Assembly (NCBI RefSeq): GCF_012927275.1
Contig: NZ_JABBGG010000004.1
Coordinates: forward strand, 310,001-374,000
DNA length: 64,000 bases
Direction of reading: 5' to 3'
DNA from: Massilia polaris
Lineage (GTDB): Bacteria; Pseudomonadota; Gammaproteobacteria; Burkholderiales; Burkholderiaceae_D
In this document: positions 16,958 to 29,871 of the stretch, one piece after another
Layout: each line of letters opens with the position of its first letter
Numbering within the stretch: position 1 is the first letter of the stretch
Made by a program: the position numbers and the translations under genes
Notes under the pieces: model-generated
What the model was told of the DNA's origin: nothing
The model's input: only the letters and a program-made list of their open reading frames with translations
Databases searched by the model: none

Positions 16958-19042
16958 TCAGGCCTTCATGCCGCTATGCCGCAACAGGGCGTCGATGTTC
17001 GGTTCGCGGCCGCGGAAGGCCTTGAACGATTCCAGCGCGGGGCGCGAGCCGCCGACCGCCAGGATCTCTTGCTGGAAGCGCTTGCCGGTTTCTTCCGACA
17101 GTGTGCCGCCACCCGCTTCCACCGCTTCTTCAAAGGCGGCATAGGCGTCCGCGGACAAGACTTCAGCCCACTTGTAGCTATAGTAACCGGCGGCGTACCC
17201 GCCTGAGAAGATGTGGCCGAACGAGTGCTGGAAGCGGTTGAACGACGGCGGCATCATCACCGAGAACTTCTCGCGTACTTCGTTGATCAGTTCCTGCACG
17301 CTGCGCGCGCTGGCCGGATCGTAGTCGTAGTGCAGGTGCATGTCGACCAGCGAGAACTCGACCTGGCGCAGGGTCTGCATCCCGGACTGGAAATTTTTCG
17401 CGGCCAGCATCTTGTCGTACAGCGCGCGCGGCAGCGGTTCGCCCGTCTTCACGTGCGCCGTCAGGTGCTGCAGTACGTCCCACTCCCAGCAGAAGTTCTC
17501 AAGGAACTGCGACGGCAGTTCGACCGCGTCCCACTCGACGCCCGAAATGCCCGACACGCCCAGTTCTTCGACTTCGGTCAGCATGTGATGCAGGCCATGG
17601 CCGAATTCGTGGAACAGCGTGGTCACTTCATCGTGCGTGAACACCGATGGCTGCAGCTGGCCATCGACTGTCGCCGGCGGCGTGAAGTTGCAGGTCAGGT
17701 AGGCGATCGGGGTCTGCACCACGCCGCCGGTATCGAGCTTGCGGCCGCGCGCGTCGTCCATCCAGGCGCCACCGCCCTTGCCGGCGCGGGCGTACAGGTC
17801 GAAGTAGAACTGGCCGACCAGTTGGCCGTCGCGTTCGATGCGGTAGAAGCGCACGTCCGGGTGCCACACAGGCGCGGTGTCAGGCTTGATCTCGACCGAG
17901 AACAGGCTTTGCACAAGGCGGAACAGGCCGTCGATAACCTTCGGCTCGGGGAAGTACTCCTTCACTTCCTGCGCCGAGAACGCGTAGCGCTGCTCGCGCA
18001 GCTTTTCGGATGCGTAGGAGACGTCCCAGGCCTCGAGCTTGTCGATGCCCAGTTCGTCCTTCGCGAAGGCGCGCAGTTCGGCCAGGTCCTTCTCGGCATA
18101 CGGGCGCGCGCGTTTGGCCAGGTCTTCGAGGAATTCGATCACGTGCTCAGGGCTTTGCGCCATCTTCGGCACCAGCGACACTTCGGCGAAGTTGCGGTAG
18201 TCGAGCAGGCGCGCCTCTTCATTGCGCAGCTTCAGCAGGGTCGAAATGTTCTCGCTGTTGTCCCATTTTTCCATCTCGCTGAATAAGCTGCCTTGCTCCG
18301 ACGCCTTGGTGGCGCTGGCGCGGTAGATCGTTTCGCGCAGGTCGCGCTTGTCGGCGAACTGCAGCAGCGGGAAGTAGGATGGGAAGTGCAGCGTGAACAG
18401 GAAGCCAGTTTTGCCCTCGGCTTCGGCGGCAGCGCGCGCGGCCTGCTTGACGTCGTCCGGCACGCCGGCCAGGTCGCCTTCGCTGTCGACCAGCAGCTTG
18501 TAGTCGTTGGTCGCGTCCAGCACGTTCTCGGAGAAGCGGGTCGACACGGCGGCCTGCTGTTCCTGGATGTCGGCGAAGCGTTCCTTGCGGTCGGCCGGCA
18601 GTTCGGCGCCGCCGAGGCGGAAGTCGCGCACCGCGTTACCGACCAGTTTCTGGCGCGCCGCCGACAGCGTCGAAAACTCTGGGCTGGCAGCGATCGCCTT
18701 GTACTTGGCGAACAGCGCTTCGTTCTGCGCCAGCGCGGTCCAGAACTCGGTCACTTTCGGCAGGTTCTCGTTGTAGGTGGCGCGCAGTTCAGGCGTATCG
18801 GCCACGTTGTTCAGGTGGTTGACGATGCCCCAGGCGCGGCCCAGGCGTTCGGTCGATTCCTCCAGCGGCACGACGAAGTTTTCCCACGTGACGTTATCGC
18901 TCGGCGCTTCGAGGCTGGCGACGACCGCGCTGGCCTTGGCGATCAGTTCATCGACCGCAGGTCCTACGTGTTCGGGCTTGAATTGATCGAAGCGCGGCAG
19001 GCCGGAAAAGTCGAGGAGGGGATTTGCATTCGTAGTCGTCAT
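16958..19042 (-). CDS. prlC: Oligopeptidase A (M3 metallopeptidase)
   Basis: 694 residues, matching the ~680 of PrlC. The zinc site is HEFGHGLHHMLTEVE (HExxH plus downstream Glu), near residue 480. The N-terminal helical domain includes PRFDQFKPEHVGPAVDELI. It degrades short peptides, including signal peptides, in the cytoplasm; no signal sequence is present. The stop codon is only 27 bp from the right end of the IS605-type remnant. folD lies 40 bp upstream on the same strand, so folD-prlC may be one transcript. Confidence 0.95.
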   Translation of the reverse strand: MTTTNANPLLDFSGLPRFDQFKPEHVGPAVDELIAKASAVVASLEAPSDNVTWENFVVPLEESTERLGRAWGIVNHLNNVADTPELRATYNENLPKVTEFWTALAQNEALFAKYKAIAASPEFSTLSAARQKLVGNAVRDFRLGGAELPADRKERFADIQEQQAAVSTRFSENVLDATNDYKLLVDSEGDLAGVPDDVKQAARAAAEAEGKTGFLFTLHFPSYFPLLQFADKRDLRETIYRASATKASEQGSLFSEMEKWDNSENISTLLKLRNEEARLLDYRNFAEVSLVPKMAQSPEHVIEFLEDLAKRARPYAEKDLAELRAFAKDELGIDKLEAWDVSYASEKLREQRYAFSAQEVKEYFPEPKVIDGLFRLVQSLFSVEIKPDTAPVWHPDVRFYRIERDGQLVGQFYFDLYARAGKGGGAWMDDARGRKLDTGGVVQTPIAYLTCNFTPPATVDGQLQPSVFTHDEVTTLFHEFGHGLHHMLTEVEELGVSGISGVEWDAVELPSQFLENFCWEWDVLQHLTAHVKTGEPLPRALYDKMLAAKNFQSGMQTLRQVEFSLVDMHLHYDYDPASARSVQELINEVREKFSVMMPPSFNRFQHSFGHIFSGGYAAGYYSYKWAEVLSADAYAAFEEAVEAGGGTLSEETGKRFQQEILAVGGSRPALESFKAFRGREPNIDALLRHSGMKA

Positions 19043-19081
19043 GTCATTTTCCAGTTCGTTGTTCGCGGCCTTGCCGCGTTC

Positions 19082-19927
19082 TTAGGTTCGTTCGGCCGCT
19101 TCCACCGTATTCATCAGCAGCATCGTAATCGTCATCGGTCCGACGCCGCCCGGCACCGGGGTGATGAAGGAGGCCACTTCGCGCACGTTGGCGGTGTCGA
19201 CGTCGCCACACAGCTTGCCGTTGTCGTCGCGGTTCATGCCGACGTCGATGACGACCGCGCCCGGCTTGACCATGTCGGCGGTCAGCGTGTTGCGGCGTCC
19301 GACCGCGGCGACCACGACGTCTGCCTGGCGCGTATGGTAGGCCAGGTCCGGCGTCGCGCTATGGCATATGGTCACGGTGGCGTTGGCTTGCAAGAGCAGC
19401 AGGCCCATTGGCTTGCCGACCGTGTTGCTGCGGCCGATGACCACCGCATGTTTGCCGCGCAGGTCGATGCCGGTGCTTTCGATCAGTTTCATGCAACCGT
19501 ACGGGGTGCATGGACGGAAGCCGGTCAGGCCGGTCATCAGCTCTCCGGCGGACAGCACCGAGTAGCCGTCGACGTCCTTGGTGGTCGAAATCGCTTCGAT
19601 CACCTTGTGCGGGTTGATGTGCTTCGGCAGCGGCATCTGCACAAGGATACCGTGAATCGACGGATCGGCGTTCAGCGACGCGATGCGGTCGAGCAGGGCC
19701 GCTTCGCTCAGGTCGGCGTCGTACTTTTCGAGCACCGAGTGGAAGCCGACGTCGCCGCAGGCCTTGACCTTGTTGCGTACATATACCTGGCTGGCCGGAT
19801 CTTCGCCTACCAGGATGACGGCCAGGCCGGGCTGCTTGCCCTTGGCCGTAAGCGCCGCGGCGCGCTGGGCGATTTCCGAGCGCAGTTGTTGGGAGAGGGC
19901 GATTCCGTCGATCAGTTGAGCAGGCAT
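19082..19927 (-). CDS. folD: Methylenetetrahydrofolate dehydrogenase/cyclohydrolase
   Basis: 281 residues from the ATG at 19927, giving [16 protein letters not shown]; a TTG three codons upstream is less likely. Family motifs include [18 protein letters not shown] (with the catalytic Lys), [34 protein letters not shown] (dinucleotide binding) and [11 protein letters not shown] near the C-terminus. It interconverts 5,10-methylene- and 10-formyl-tetrahydrofolate, supplying formyl groups for purine synthesis (purN is also in this window). Transcribed divergently from aceE. Confidence 0.96.
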   Translation of the reverse strand: MPAQLIDGIALSQQLRSEIAQRAAALTAKGKQPGLAVILVGEDPASQVYVRNKVKACGDVGFHSVLEKYDADLSEAALLDRIASLNADPSIHGILVQMPLPKHINPHKVIEAISTTKDVDGYSVLSAGELMTGLTGFRPCTPYGCMKLIESTGIDLRGKHAVVIGRSNTVGKPMGLLLLQANATVTICHSATPDLAYHTRQADVVVAAVGRRNTLTADMVKPGAVVIDVGMNRDDNGKLCGDVDTANVREVASFITPVPGGVGPMTITMLLMNTVEAAERT

Positions 19928-20001
19928 GATTGTCAATAGGGCAGGGAAAATAGCGATTATAAGGCGTGGGAGCTATCGCTGCCCTGATGCCGGTACGTAT
20001 A

Positions 20002-20036
20002 TTCCACAATATGAAACGATCTTCCGCAATTTGAAA
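20002..20036. promoter_or_regulatory. Tandem direct-repeat motif upstream of aceE
   Basis: TTCCACAATATGAAA (20002-20016) and TTCCGCAATTTGAAA (20022-20036) differ at two positions and are spaced exactly 20 bp apart, about two helical turns. The second copy overlaps the -35 box of the aceE promoter. This layout suggests a regulator bound on one DNA face; the regulator is unknown. Confidence 0.55.
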
Positions 20037-20059
20037 ATCTTTAAGAGTGCTGTTAGAAT
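20031..20059 (+). promoter_or_regulatory. Promoter of aceE-aceF-lpdA
   Basis: TTGAAA (20031-20036), a 17-bp spacer and TAGAAT (20054-20059). The predicted start near 20066 leaves a leader of about 90 nt before aceE. The -35 box is the last part of the downstream direct repeat. Confidence 0.7.
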
Positions 20060-20154
20060 TCCCACACTAATTAATGGTATTTTCAGACACTTAGCAAAAA
20101 CGTCCAACTGCGGTCCCGCGGATCGGGTAGGGCACTAACAAAGGAGACGCACCA

Positions 20155-22851
<2,697 letters not shown>

Positions 22852-22859
22852 ATCAGCGC

Positions 22860-22940
22860 CGTCGTTCCCGTGAAAACGGGAACCCATGCTGACTACGAAT
22901 AGCCAGCTCAGCATGGGTCCCCGCCTTCGCGGGGACGACG
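22860..22940. repeat. Paired REP-like palindrome between aceE and aceF
   Basis: Two 33-bp arms in inverted orientation (22860-22892 and 22908-22940), each itself a GC hairpin: TTCCCGTGAAAACGGGAA in the left arm, GTCCCCGCCTTCGCGGGGAC in the right. The structure can form a cruciform or a long mRNA hairpin inside the operon. A single arm recurs at 4165-4198, and a degraded half-copy follows lpdA near 26107-26135. Confidence 0.8.
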
Positions 22941-22971
22941 TGGCTAAATCAAATAAGAACGGAGCAACGAT

Positions 22972-24306
22972 ATGAGCGTAGTGGAAGTTAAAGTCCCGGA
23001 TATCGGCGACTTCAAGGAAGTCGAAGTGATCGAGCTGATGGTCAAGCCGGGCGACACCATTAAGGTCGACCAGTCGCTGGCCACGGTCGAATCCGACAAG
23101 GCAAGCATGGAGATCCCGTCCAGCCATGCTGGCGTGGTCAAGGAAATCAAGATCAAGGTAGGCGACAAGGTGGCCGAAGGCTCACTGCTGCTGACGCTGG
23201 AGGCTGCCGAAGGCGGCGCAGCCGCTGAAGCGCCGGCGGCACCTGCTGCGGCTCCGGCCGCGCCGGCGCCTGCTGCTGCTGCTGCACCAGCTCCGGCCGC
23301 AGCGCCAGCACCTGCTGCGGCTCCTGCACCGGCAACGGCAACCGCGGCTGCACCTGCCCCAGTATCGAACGGCAAGGCGCACGCTTCGCCATCGATCCGC
23401 AAGTTCGCGCGCGAACTCGGCGTCGACCTGACTCGCGTCCCGGGAAGCGGTCCTAAGGGCCGCATCACCCAGCAAGACGTGCAGAACTTCGTCAAGGGCG
23501 TGCTGTCCAGCGGCGCGCCAGGCGACGGCAAAGCTGCCGCCGGCGGTGGCACAGGCGTTGGCCTCGACCTGCTGCCATGGCCATCGCTCGACTTCTCGAA
23601 GTTCGGCCCGACCGAACTGCTGCCGCTGTCGCGCATCAAGAAGATCAGCGGACCGAACCTGCATCGCAACTGGGTGATGATCCCGCACGTGACGCAGTTC
23701 GACGAGTCCGACGTCACCGACCTCGAACAGTTCCGCGTCGATTCGAACGCTGCGCTGGCGAAGGCCAAGTCGACCGTCAAGCTGACCATGCTGGCGTTCG
23801 TGATCAAGGCCAGCGTCGCCGCGTTGAAGAAGTACCCGGCGTTCAACGCATCGATCGACGGCACCGGCGCCAACCTGATCCTCAAGCAGTACTACAACAT
23901 CGGCTTCGCAGCCGATACCCCGAACGGCCTGATGGTCCCGGTCATCAAGGACGCCGACAAGAAATCGATCTCGCAGATCGCGACCGAAATGGGCGAGCTG
24001 TCCGCGAATGCACGTGACGGAAAACTGAGCCCGGCAAACATGCAGGGCGCGACCTTCACGATCTCGTCGCTGGGCGGAATCGGCGGTACGGCGTTCACGC
24101 CGATCATCAACGCACCGGAAGTGGCGATCCTTGGCCTGTCCAAGTCGGCCATGAAGCCGGTGTGGGACGGCAAGGCATTCCAGCCGCGCCTGATGCTGCC
24201 GCTGTCGCTGTCGTACGACCACCGCGTGATCGACGGCGCGATGGCCGCACGCTTCACTGCATACCTGGCCGAAGTCATGGCCGACCTGCGCAAGTCACTG
24301 CTTTAA
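22972..24306 (+). CDS. aceF: Pyruvate dehydrogenase E2, dihydrolipoamide acetyltransferase
   Basis: 444 residues. One lipoyl domain (1-75, with the lipoylated Lys in [11 protein letters not shown]), a long Ala/Pro linker (~76-130), a peripheral-subunit-binding domain ([15 protein letters not shown] ... [11 protein letters not shown]) and the catalytic domain, whose DHRVIDG active site lies at about 417. It takes the acetyl group from E1 and gives it to CoA. Only one lipoyl domain is present; a second one is carried by the E3 gene downstream. Separated from aceE by a palindromic repeat that might modulate relative expression. Confidence 0.97.
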   Translation: MSVVEVKVPDIGDFKEVEVIELMVKPGDTIKVDQSLATVESDKASMEIPSSHAGVVKEIKIKVGDKVAEGSLLLTLEAAEGGAAAEAPAAPAAAPAAPAPAAAAAPAPAAAPAPAAAPAPATATAAAPAPVSNGKAHASPSIRKFARELGVDLTRVPGSGPKGRITQQDVQNFVKGVLSSGAPGDGKAAAGGGTGVGLDLLPWPSLDFSKFGPTELLPLSRIKKISGPNLHRNWVMIPHVTQFDESDVTDLEQFRVDSNAALAKAKSTVKLTMLAFVIKASVAALKKYPAFNASIDGTGANLILKQYYNIGFAADTPNGLMVPVIKDADKKSISQIATEMGELSANARDGKLSPANMQGATFTISSLGGIGGTAFTPIINAPEVAILGLSKSAMKPVWDGKAFQPRLMLPLSLSYDHRVIDGAMAARFTAYLAEVMADLRKSLL

Positions 24307-24319
24307 GGAGATCGGGCGA

Positions 24320-26107
24320 ATGAGCACTATCGACGTTAAAGTTCCAAATATCGGCGACTTCAAGGAAGTCGAAGTTATCGAGGTCATGGTCAAGGCTGGC
24401 GACACCATCAAGGTGGACCAGTCGCTCGTGACGGTCGAATCCGACAAGGCCAGCATGGAGATCCCTTCGACGCACGCTGGCGTGATCAAGGAAGTCAAGG
24501 TCAAGGTCGGCGACAAGATCGGCGAAGGTTCGCTGATGCTGACGCTGGAAGAGGCGGCGGGCGCACCGGCTGCTGCCGCACCTGCCGCTGCACCTGCGCC
24601 TGCACAAGCCGCTCCTGCACCAGCCGCCGCCGCTCCGTCACCTGCGGCCGCCGCGATCCCGGCCGGCAGCTACACCGGCAAGGTCGACATCGAATGCGAG
24701 ATGATGGTGCTGGGCGCAGGCCCTGGCGGCTATTCGGCGGCATTCCGTTCGGCCGACCTGGGCATGAACACGGTCCTGATCGAGCGTTACGAAACGCTCG
24801 GCGGCGTGTGCCTGAACGTGGGCTGTATCCCGTCCAAGGCGCTGCTGCACGTTGCGGCCGTCATCGACGAGACCAAGGGCATGGCCAAGCACGGCGTATC
24901 GTTCGCCGCGCCTGAGATCAACATCGACGAACTGCGCGCCTACAAGGATGGCGTGGTGAAGAAGATGACCGGCGGACTGAATTTCATGGCCAAGACGCGC
25001 AAGGTCAACGTGGTTACCGGTGTCGGCCAGTTCGTCGGCCCGAATCACATCGAAGTGGCCGCGGCCGACGGCAGCAAGAAAGTCGTCGCGTTCCAGAAGG
25101 CGATCATCGCAGCCGGTTCCGCGGTGGTGGACCTGCCGTTCGTGCCAAAAGATCCGCGCATCGTCGATTCGACCGGCGCGCTCGAACTGCGCCAGGTACC
25201 GAAGAACATGCTGGTCATCGGCGGCGGCATCATCGGCCTCGAAATGGCGACCGTGTACTCGACGCTTGGCGCGCGCATCGACGTCGTCGAAATGATGGAC
25301 GGCCTGATGCAGGGCGCGGACCGCGACATGGTCAAGGTCTGGCAGAAGTTCAACGAGAAGCGCTTCGATAACGTCATGACCAAGACCAAGACGGTGGGCG
25401 TGGAAGCGCTCCCTGAAGGCATCAAGGTCACGTTCGAAGCTGCGGAAGCCGGCGCCACCGCACCTGAACCGAAGATCTACGACATGGTTCTCGTCGCAGT
25501 CGGCCGCAGCCCGAACGGCGGCAAGGTCGCTGCCGACAAGGCTGGCGTCACCGTCACCGACCGCGGCTTCATCCCGGTCGACGGCCAGATGCGCACCAAC
25601 GTGCCGCACATCTTCGCCATCGGCGACCTGGTAGGCCAGCCTATGCTGGCTCACAAAGCGGTGCACGAAGCGCACGTGGCTGCGGAAGCGGCGCATGGCG
25701 AGAAGGCCTTCTTCGACGCGAAGGTGATTCCGTCGGTGGCGTACACCGATCCGGAAGTCGCGTGGGTTGGTATCACCGAAGACGAAGCCAAGGCCAAGGG
25801 CATCAAGCTGGAGAAGGGCCACTTCCCATGGAACGCCAGCGGCCGCGCGGTTGCGAACGGCCGTGACGAAGGCTTCACCAAGCTGCTGTTCGATGCGGAG
25901 ACGCATCGGATTGTCGGCGGCGGTATCGTCGGCACGCACGCGGGCGACATGATCGGCGAGATCGCGCTGGCGATCGAGATGGGCGCCGATGGCGTCGATA
26001 TCGGCAAGACGATCCACCCGCATCCGACGCTGGGTGAGTCGATTGGCATGGCGGCCGAAGCGTACGAAGGCGTGTGTACCGATCTGCCGCCACCGCGCAA
26101 GCGCTAA
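24320..26107 (+). CDS. lpdA: Dihydrolipoyl dehydrogenase (E3) with N-terminal lipoyl domain
   Basis: 595 residues, about 120 longer than ordinary E3 because of an N-terminal lipoyl domain (1-75) and an Ala/Pro linker. The flavoprotein part starts near residue 128 with [19 protein letters not shown], the redox disulfide is [16 protein letters not shown] binding is [19 protein letters not shown], and the C-terminal [10 protein letters not shown] holds the active-site base. It reoxidises dihydrolipoyl groups to complete the PDH cycle. AAGGAG precedes the ATG, 13 bp after aceF. Its lipoyl domain closely resembles that of AceF, pointing to a duplication. Confidence 0.97.
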   Translation: MSTIDVKVPNIGDFKEVEVIEVMVKAGDTIKVDQSLVTVESDKASMEIPSTHAGVIKEVKVKVGDKIGEGSLMLTLEEAAGAPAAAAPAAAPAPAQAAPAPAAAAPSPAAAAIPAGSYTGKVDIECEMMVLGAGPGGYSAAFRSADLGMNTVLIERYETLGGVCLNVGCIPSKALLHVAAVIDETKGMAKHGVSFAAPEINIDELRAYKDGVVKKMTGGLNFMAKTRKVNVVTGVGQFVGPNHIEVAAADGSKKVVAFQKAIIAAGSAVVDLPFVPKDPRIVDSTGALELRQVPKNMLVIGGGIIGLEMATVYSTLGARIDVVEMMDGLMQGADRDMVKVWQKFNEKRFDNVMTKTKTVGVEALPEGIKVTFEAAEAGATAPEPKIYDMVLVAVGRSPNGGKVAADKAGVTVTDRGFIPVDGQMRTNVPHIFAIGDLVGQPMLAHKAVHEAHVAAEAAHGEKAFFDAKVIPSVAYTDPEVAWVGITEDEAKAKGIKLEKGHFPWNASGRAVANGRDEGFTKLLFDAETHRIVGGGIVGTHAGDMIGEIALAIEMGADGVDIGKTIHPHPTLGESIGMAAEAYEGVCTDLPPPRKR

Positions 26108-26162
26108 TGTCGTGTCGTTCCCGCTTTCGCTGGAACGAGGTGCGTAAGGTAACGGTGTAAAC

Positions 26163-26197
26163 AAAACGGGGGCGGACAATTTGTCCGCCCCCGTTTT
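26163..26197 (+). terminator. Terminator of the PDH operon
   Basis: Long perfect stem ACGGGGGCGGACA / TGTCCGCCCCCGT with an ATT-type loop, followed by five T residues; A-run on the other side. Ends aceE-aceF-lpdA and probably also the convergent small gene. Confidence 0.9.
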
Positions 26198-26250
26198 TAT
26201 TCCTGCGCCCTCACGGGTCGCCTCACAGCGCGAACGCTGTTGTAGTGTTC

Positions 26251-26436
26251 TTAATTGTAGATCGTCGAACGCGTCGGAATATCGATACTGCCCGAGCGCG
26301 CGGCATCTGCGTACGCGCGCATTTCTTCGACCATCGCTTCCATCTGGTCGCTTCCTGGATTTTGCAGGAAACCCTTCAGCCGCTCATTCAGCGACGCTTG
26401 CTGATCGCGCCATTCGTGTCGTGCGGACTTGCTCAT
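26251..26436 (-). CDS. Small hypothetical protein
   Basis: 61 residues from the ATG at 26436, which has a strong GGGAGG 4 nt upstream. Sequence is charged and helical (SARHEWRDQQASLNERLKGF, then DQMEAMVEEMRAYADAARSG), without signal peptide or membrane segment. No family recognised. The good ribosome site and even codon use argue that it is a real gene. Convergent with lpdA. Confidence 0.55.
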   Translation of the reverse strand: MSKSARHEWRDQQASLNERLKGFLQNPGSDQMEAMVEEMRAYADAARSGSIDIPTRSTIYN

Positions 26437-26619
26437 ACTGCCTCCCTGCGGCACGGTCGCCCGAGCCTATTATTAATTCTTAAAAAAGTCCCCTAGAGGC
26501 GTCTAGCATGCCTGAACGTCAACAACTGATCCGTGCGATGGCGCACATTGAAGATTACAATTCGCTCCTCGCCGACCGCAGCTGCAGCGTGTCGAGATGC
26601 GCAGTGGTTCTTCACGACG

Positions 26620-27837
26620 ATCCGCACTGGCTCCGACGGCAAATTCAAGGTGGTGAAGTATTCGGACGAATACCGTTCCGAGCTCGAGAAGCTGGCCAGG
26701 CTGCTGCGCGATGCGGCGGCGCTGACCGATAACGCCTCGCTAAATAAATGCCTGGCGCTTCGTGCGGACGCCTTCCTGTCCAACGATTACCTTGAGTCGG
26801 ACTTCGCATGGATGGATCTCGATTCGCCGGTCGACATCACCATCGGCCCATACGAGACCTATAACGACGAACTGTTTGGCTACAAGGCCGCGTTCGAAGC
26901 CTACGTGAACATCCGCGACGACTAGGAGACGCGCAAGCTCGACTTCTTCGGCAAGTACATGCAGGAGCTCGAAGACAATCTTCCGATCGGCAAGGAGTAC
27001 CGCAACCCGAAGGTCGGCGCGATGGCGCCGATGGTGGTGGTGAACCGGGTGTACGGCGCCGGCGACGGCAACATGGGCGTGCAGACCGCGGCCTACAACC
27101 TGCCGAACGACGAGCGCATCATCAGCAAGCGCGGCTCCAAGCGCGTCATGCTCAAGAACGTGCAGGAAGCGAAGTTCAAGTCGACCCTGACGCCGATCGC
27201 CAAGCTGGTGCTGCGTCCGGAAGCGCAGAAGGATCTCGATTTCGACTCCTTCTTCACCCACATCCTCGCGTACGAAATCATGCACGGCCTGGGTCCGCAT
27301 GCGACCAGGGTCGATGGCAAGGACTCGACACCGCGCCAGGACCTGAAGGAAACCTATTCGATCATCGAGGAAGCCAAGGCCGACGTCACTGGCCTGTGGG
27401 CGCTGATGTACATGATGGACAAGGGCCTGCTGAAGGACTCGCTGGGGCAGGGCGAGGCCGCCGAGCGCAAGCTGCACAACACCTTCCTCGCGTCGGCGTT
27501 CCGCACGCTGCACTTCGGCCTGACCGACTCGCACGCTCGCGGCATGGCGATCCAGCTTAACTACCTGCTCGATAAAGGCGGCTTCATCTCGCACGGCGAC
27601 GGCACGTTCTCAGTCGATTTCAAGAAGATTCGCCAGGCCGTGACCGACCTCGATCGCGAGTTCCTGATGATCGAAGCGACTGGTGACTACGCACTGGCTA
27701 TGGCGATGATGACGAAGTACGTGGTGATTCGTCCTGATGTCCAGAAGGCCATGGACAAGATGAAGAAGGTGCCGAACGATATCCGTCCGACCTTCTCAAC
27801 GGCGAAGGCGCTGGCAGGTGAACAAGAAGGCCGATAA
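26620..27837 (+). pseudogene. Decayed M49 (dipeptidyl-peptidase III-like) gene
   Basis: From about 26620 one frame reads KVVKYSDEYRSELEKLA ... WMDLDSPVDITIGPYETYND, then meets an in-frame TAG at 26923-26925 and continues in the same frame as RKLDFFGKYMQELEDNLP to the stop at 27837. The pattern is that of bacterial M49 peptidases, but roughly the first 150-200 residues and any start signal are missing. The zinc motif, normally HExxxH/HEISHGLGPH-like, reads YEIMHGLGPH, so the first His is Tyr. Three independent defects (5' truncation, nonsense codon, lost ligand) indicate a dead gene. The family call is from motif memory. Confidence 0.72.
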
Positions 27838-27838
27838 C

Positions 27839-27868
27839 AGGGGGCGGCGTTAGCCGTCCCTTGTTTTT
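27839..27868 (+). terminator. Probable terminator after the M49 pseudogene
   Basis: AGGGGGCGGC - GTTA - GCCGTCCCTT forms an imperfect stem followed by GTTTTTG. Confidence 0.5.
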
Positions 27869-28054
27869 GTCCTGAACAACGCGCACTGATAGTATTTCCT
27901 TATCAATAGACGGTGAAAATCAATTGCTATTATTCAATAGGCGTTGCACATAGGACACGTGATTGTGCTAGAGTTGCGCTGTTGCCAGTTGGAATGATGT
28001 TCGGGCAGCAGCGTCCGGACGCCTTTCCGGTACTTTTCTCGACTGTCCACGACA

Positions 28055-29701
28055 ATGACTAACTCCGGTTTGACAATCCGCGCCCGCCTTGCCCTGGGCT
28101 TCGGCGGCGTATTCGTGCTGATGCTGCTCCTCGGGGCGCTTGCTTCCATGCGCGTCAACAACATCGACAACAGCCTCAACCGCATCAATGACGTGAACAA
28201 CGTCAAGCAGCGTTATGCGATCAATTTCCGCGGCAGTGTCCATGACCGCGCTATCGCCCTTCGCGACGTGGCGCTGGCCGCCGATGCAGTCGCCACCAGG
28301 CCGCACATCGAGCTGATCAAAAAGCTCGAACAGAACTACACCGACTCGGCCGGACCGCTCGACGCGATGTTCCAGGGCCGCACCGACATCTCGGATGAAG
28401 AGAAGGCCGCGCTGGCCGGTATCAAGGAAAGCGAACGCAAGACGCAGCCGCTGGTCGCGCGCGTGATCGAACTGCGCCTCGCGGACAACATCCCAGAAGC
28501 GACCGCGCTGCTCGCGTCCCAGGCGGCTCCGGCCTTCGTCGAATGGCTCGCAAGCATCAACCGCCTGATCGACCTCGAAGAGAAAATGAACAAGGGCGAG
28601 GCGGCCTATGCGACCGAACTGGCGCACTCGTTCCAGGTATGGATGCTCGCTTTGTGCGCCGTCGGCATTGCGCTCGGTTCGGCCGCTGCGTGGTTCATCA
28701 GCCGCAGCCTTCTGCGCCAGCTTGGCGGCGAGCCTGGCTATGCAGCAGCGATCGCAGGCAGCATCGCCGCCGGCGACCTGTCCGTCAGCATCGACACCGT
28801 GCACGGCGACAAGTCGAGCCTGCTGTTCGCCATGAAGGGCATGCGCGACAGCCTGGTCGATATCGTCGCCCAGGTGCGCACCGGCACCAACGCCATCGCA
28901 ACTGCGTCGACGGAAATCGCCGCCGGTAATATCGACTTGTCGGGGCGCACCGAAGCCCAGGCGGGCACCCTCGAAGAAACCGCGTCGTCGATGGAAGAAC
29001 TGACCGGCACGGTTCGCCAGAATGCCGACAATGCGCGCCAGGCCAACCTGCTGGCCGTGTCGGCCTCGGAAGTGGCGGTGAAGGGCGGCGCGGTGGTGTC
29101 GCAAGTGGTCGACACGATGGCTTCGATTAACGAATCGTCGAAGAAGATTGTCGACATCATCGGCGTCATCGACGGCATCGCATTCCAGACCAACATCCTG
29201 GCGCTGAATGCCGCGGTGGAAGCCGCGCGGGCTGGCGAGCAGGGCCGCGGTTTTGCCGTGGTTGCTACTGAAGTACGCAACCTTGCCCAGCGTTCGGCCG
29301 CGGCGGCGCACGAAATCAAGAGCCTGATCGGCAGCTCGGTCGAGCGCGTCGAAGTGGGTGCGCGGCTGGTGGACGAGGCGGGGACGACGATGGAAGAGAT
29401 CGTTACCAGTGTCAAGCGCGTCACCGACATCATGAACGAGATCAGCATGGCCAGCCAGGAGCAGACCGCGGGCATCGAGCAGGTGAACCAGGCGATCGGG
29501 CACATGGACGAAGCGACGCAGCGCAATGCGGCGCTGGTGGAGCAGGCGACGGCTGCGGCGGCGTCGCTGCAGGATGAGGCGCATGCGCTGGAGCAGGTGG
29601 TGAGCATCTTCAAGCTGGATGCTGGCCGACCGGCGACAGTCGCATCACGACGCCCGGCGGCTCGCACCGCGCCGTCCGTTATGAAGATCGCTAGTTACTA
29701 A
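28055..29701 (+). CDS. Methyl-accepting chemotaxis protein
   Basis: 548 residues. Membrane helix at ~10-32, a periplasmic four-helix-bundle sensor (~33-190) rich in polar residues, second membrane helix at ~192-214, then a short HAMP-like segment containing RQLGGEP. The cytoplasmic signalling tip reads [33 protein letters not shown], the CheA/CheW contact. The C-terminus lacks the NWETF-type tether for CheR/CheB. It senses an unknown ligand and signals to the flagellar motor. No strong ribosome site is seen before the ATG. Stands alone, no other chemotaxis genes nearby. Confidence 0.95.
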   Translation: MTNSGLTIRARLALGFGGVFVLMLLLGALASMRVNNIDNSLNRINDVNNVKQRYAINFRGSVHDRAIALRDVALAADAVATRPHIELIKKLEQNYTDSAGPLDAMFQGRTDISDEEKAALAGIKESERKTQPLVARVIELRLADNIPEATALLASQAAPAFVEWLASINRLIDLEEKMNKGEAAYATELAHSFQVWMLALCAVGIALGSAAAWFISRSLLRQLGGEPGYAAAIAGSIAAGDLSVSIDTVHGDKSSLLFAMKGMRDSLVDIVAQVRTGTNAIATASTEIAAGNIDLSGRTEAQAGTLEETASSMEELTGTVRQNADNARQANLLAVSASEVAVKGGAVVSQVVDTMASINESSKKIVDIIGVIDGIAFQTNILALNAAVEAARAGEQGRGFAVVATEVRNLAQRSAAAAHEIKSLIGSSVERVEVGARLVDEAGTTMEEIVTSVKRVTDIMNEISMASQEQTAGIEQVNQAIGHMDEATQRNAALVEQATAAAASLQDEAHALEQVVSIFKLDAGRPATVASRRPAARTAPSVMKIASY

Positions 29702-29871
29702 GCGATTCCGTAAGGCGGATCAGGGCACCGCCCGCATCCGCCGAACGTGTATCGACACGCATTTTCGACAAGATTGCAGTTCTATATCTGCACAGAAATA
29801 TAGTTGAATTGGGGGGTAAGGCGGGCCTTAGAATTGGCGATAGGCATTTATGGACCTGTAAGGAGCCCGCC

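Noticed and set aside
29712..29739. GGCGGAT ... ATCCGCC hairpin after the chemoreceptor as terminator
   Set aside because: The stem is short, the loop is long and there is no T-run; evidence too weak to list as a feature.
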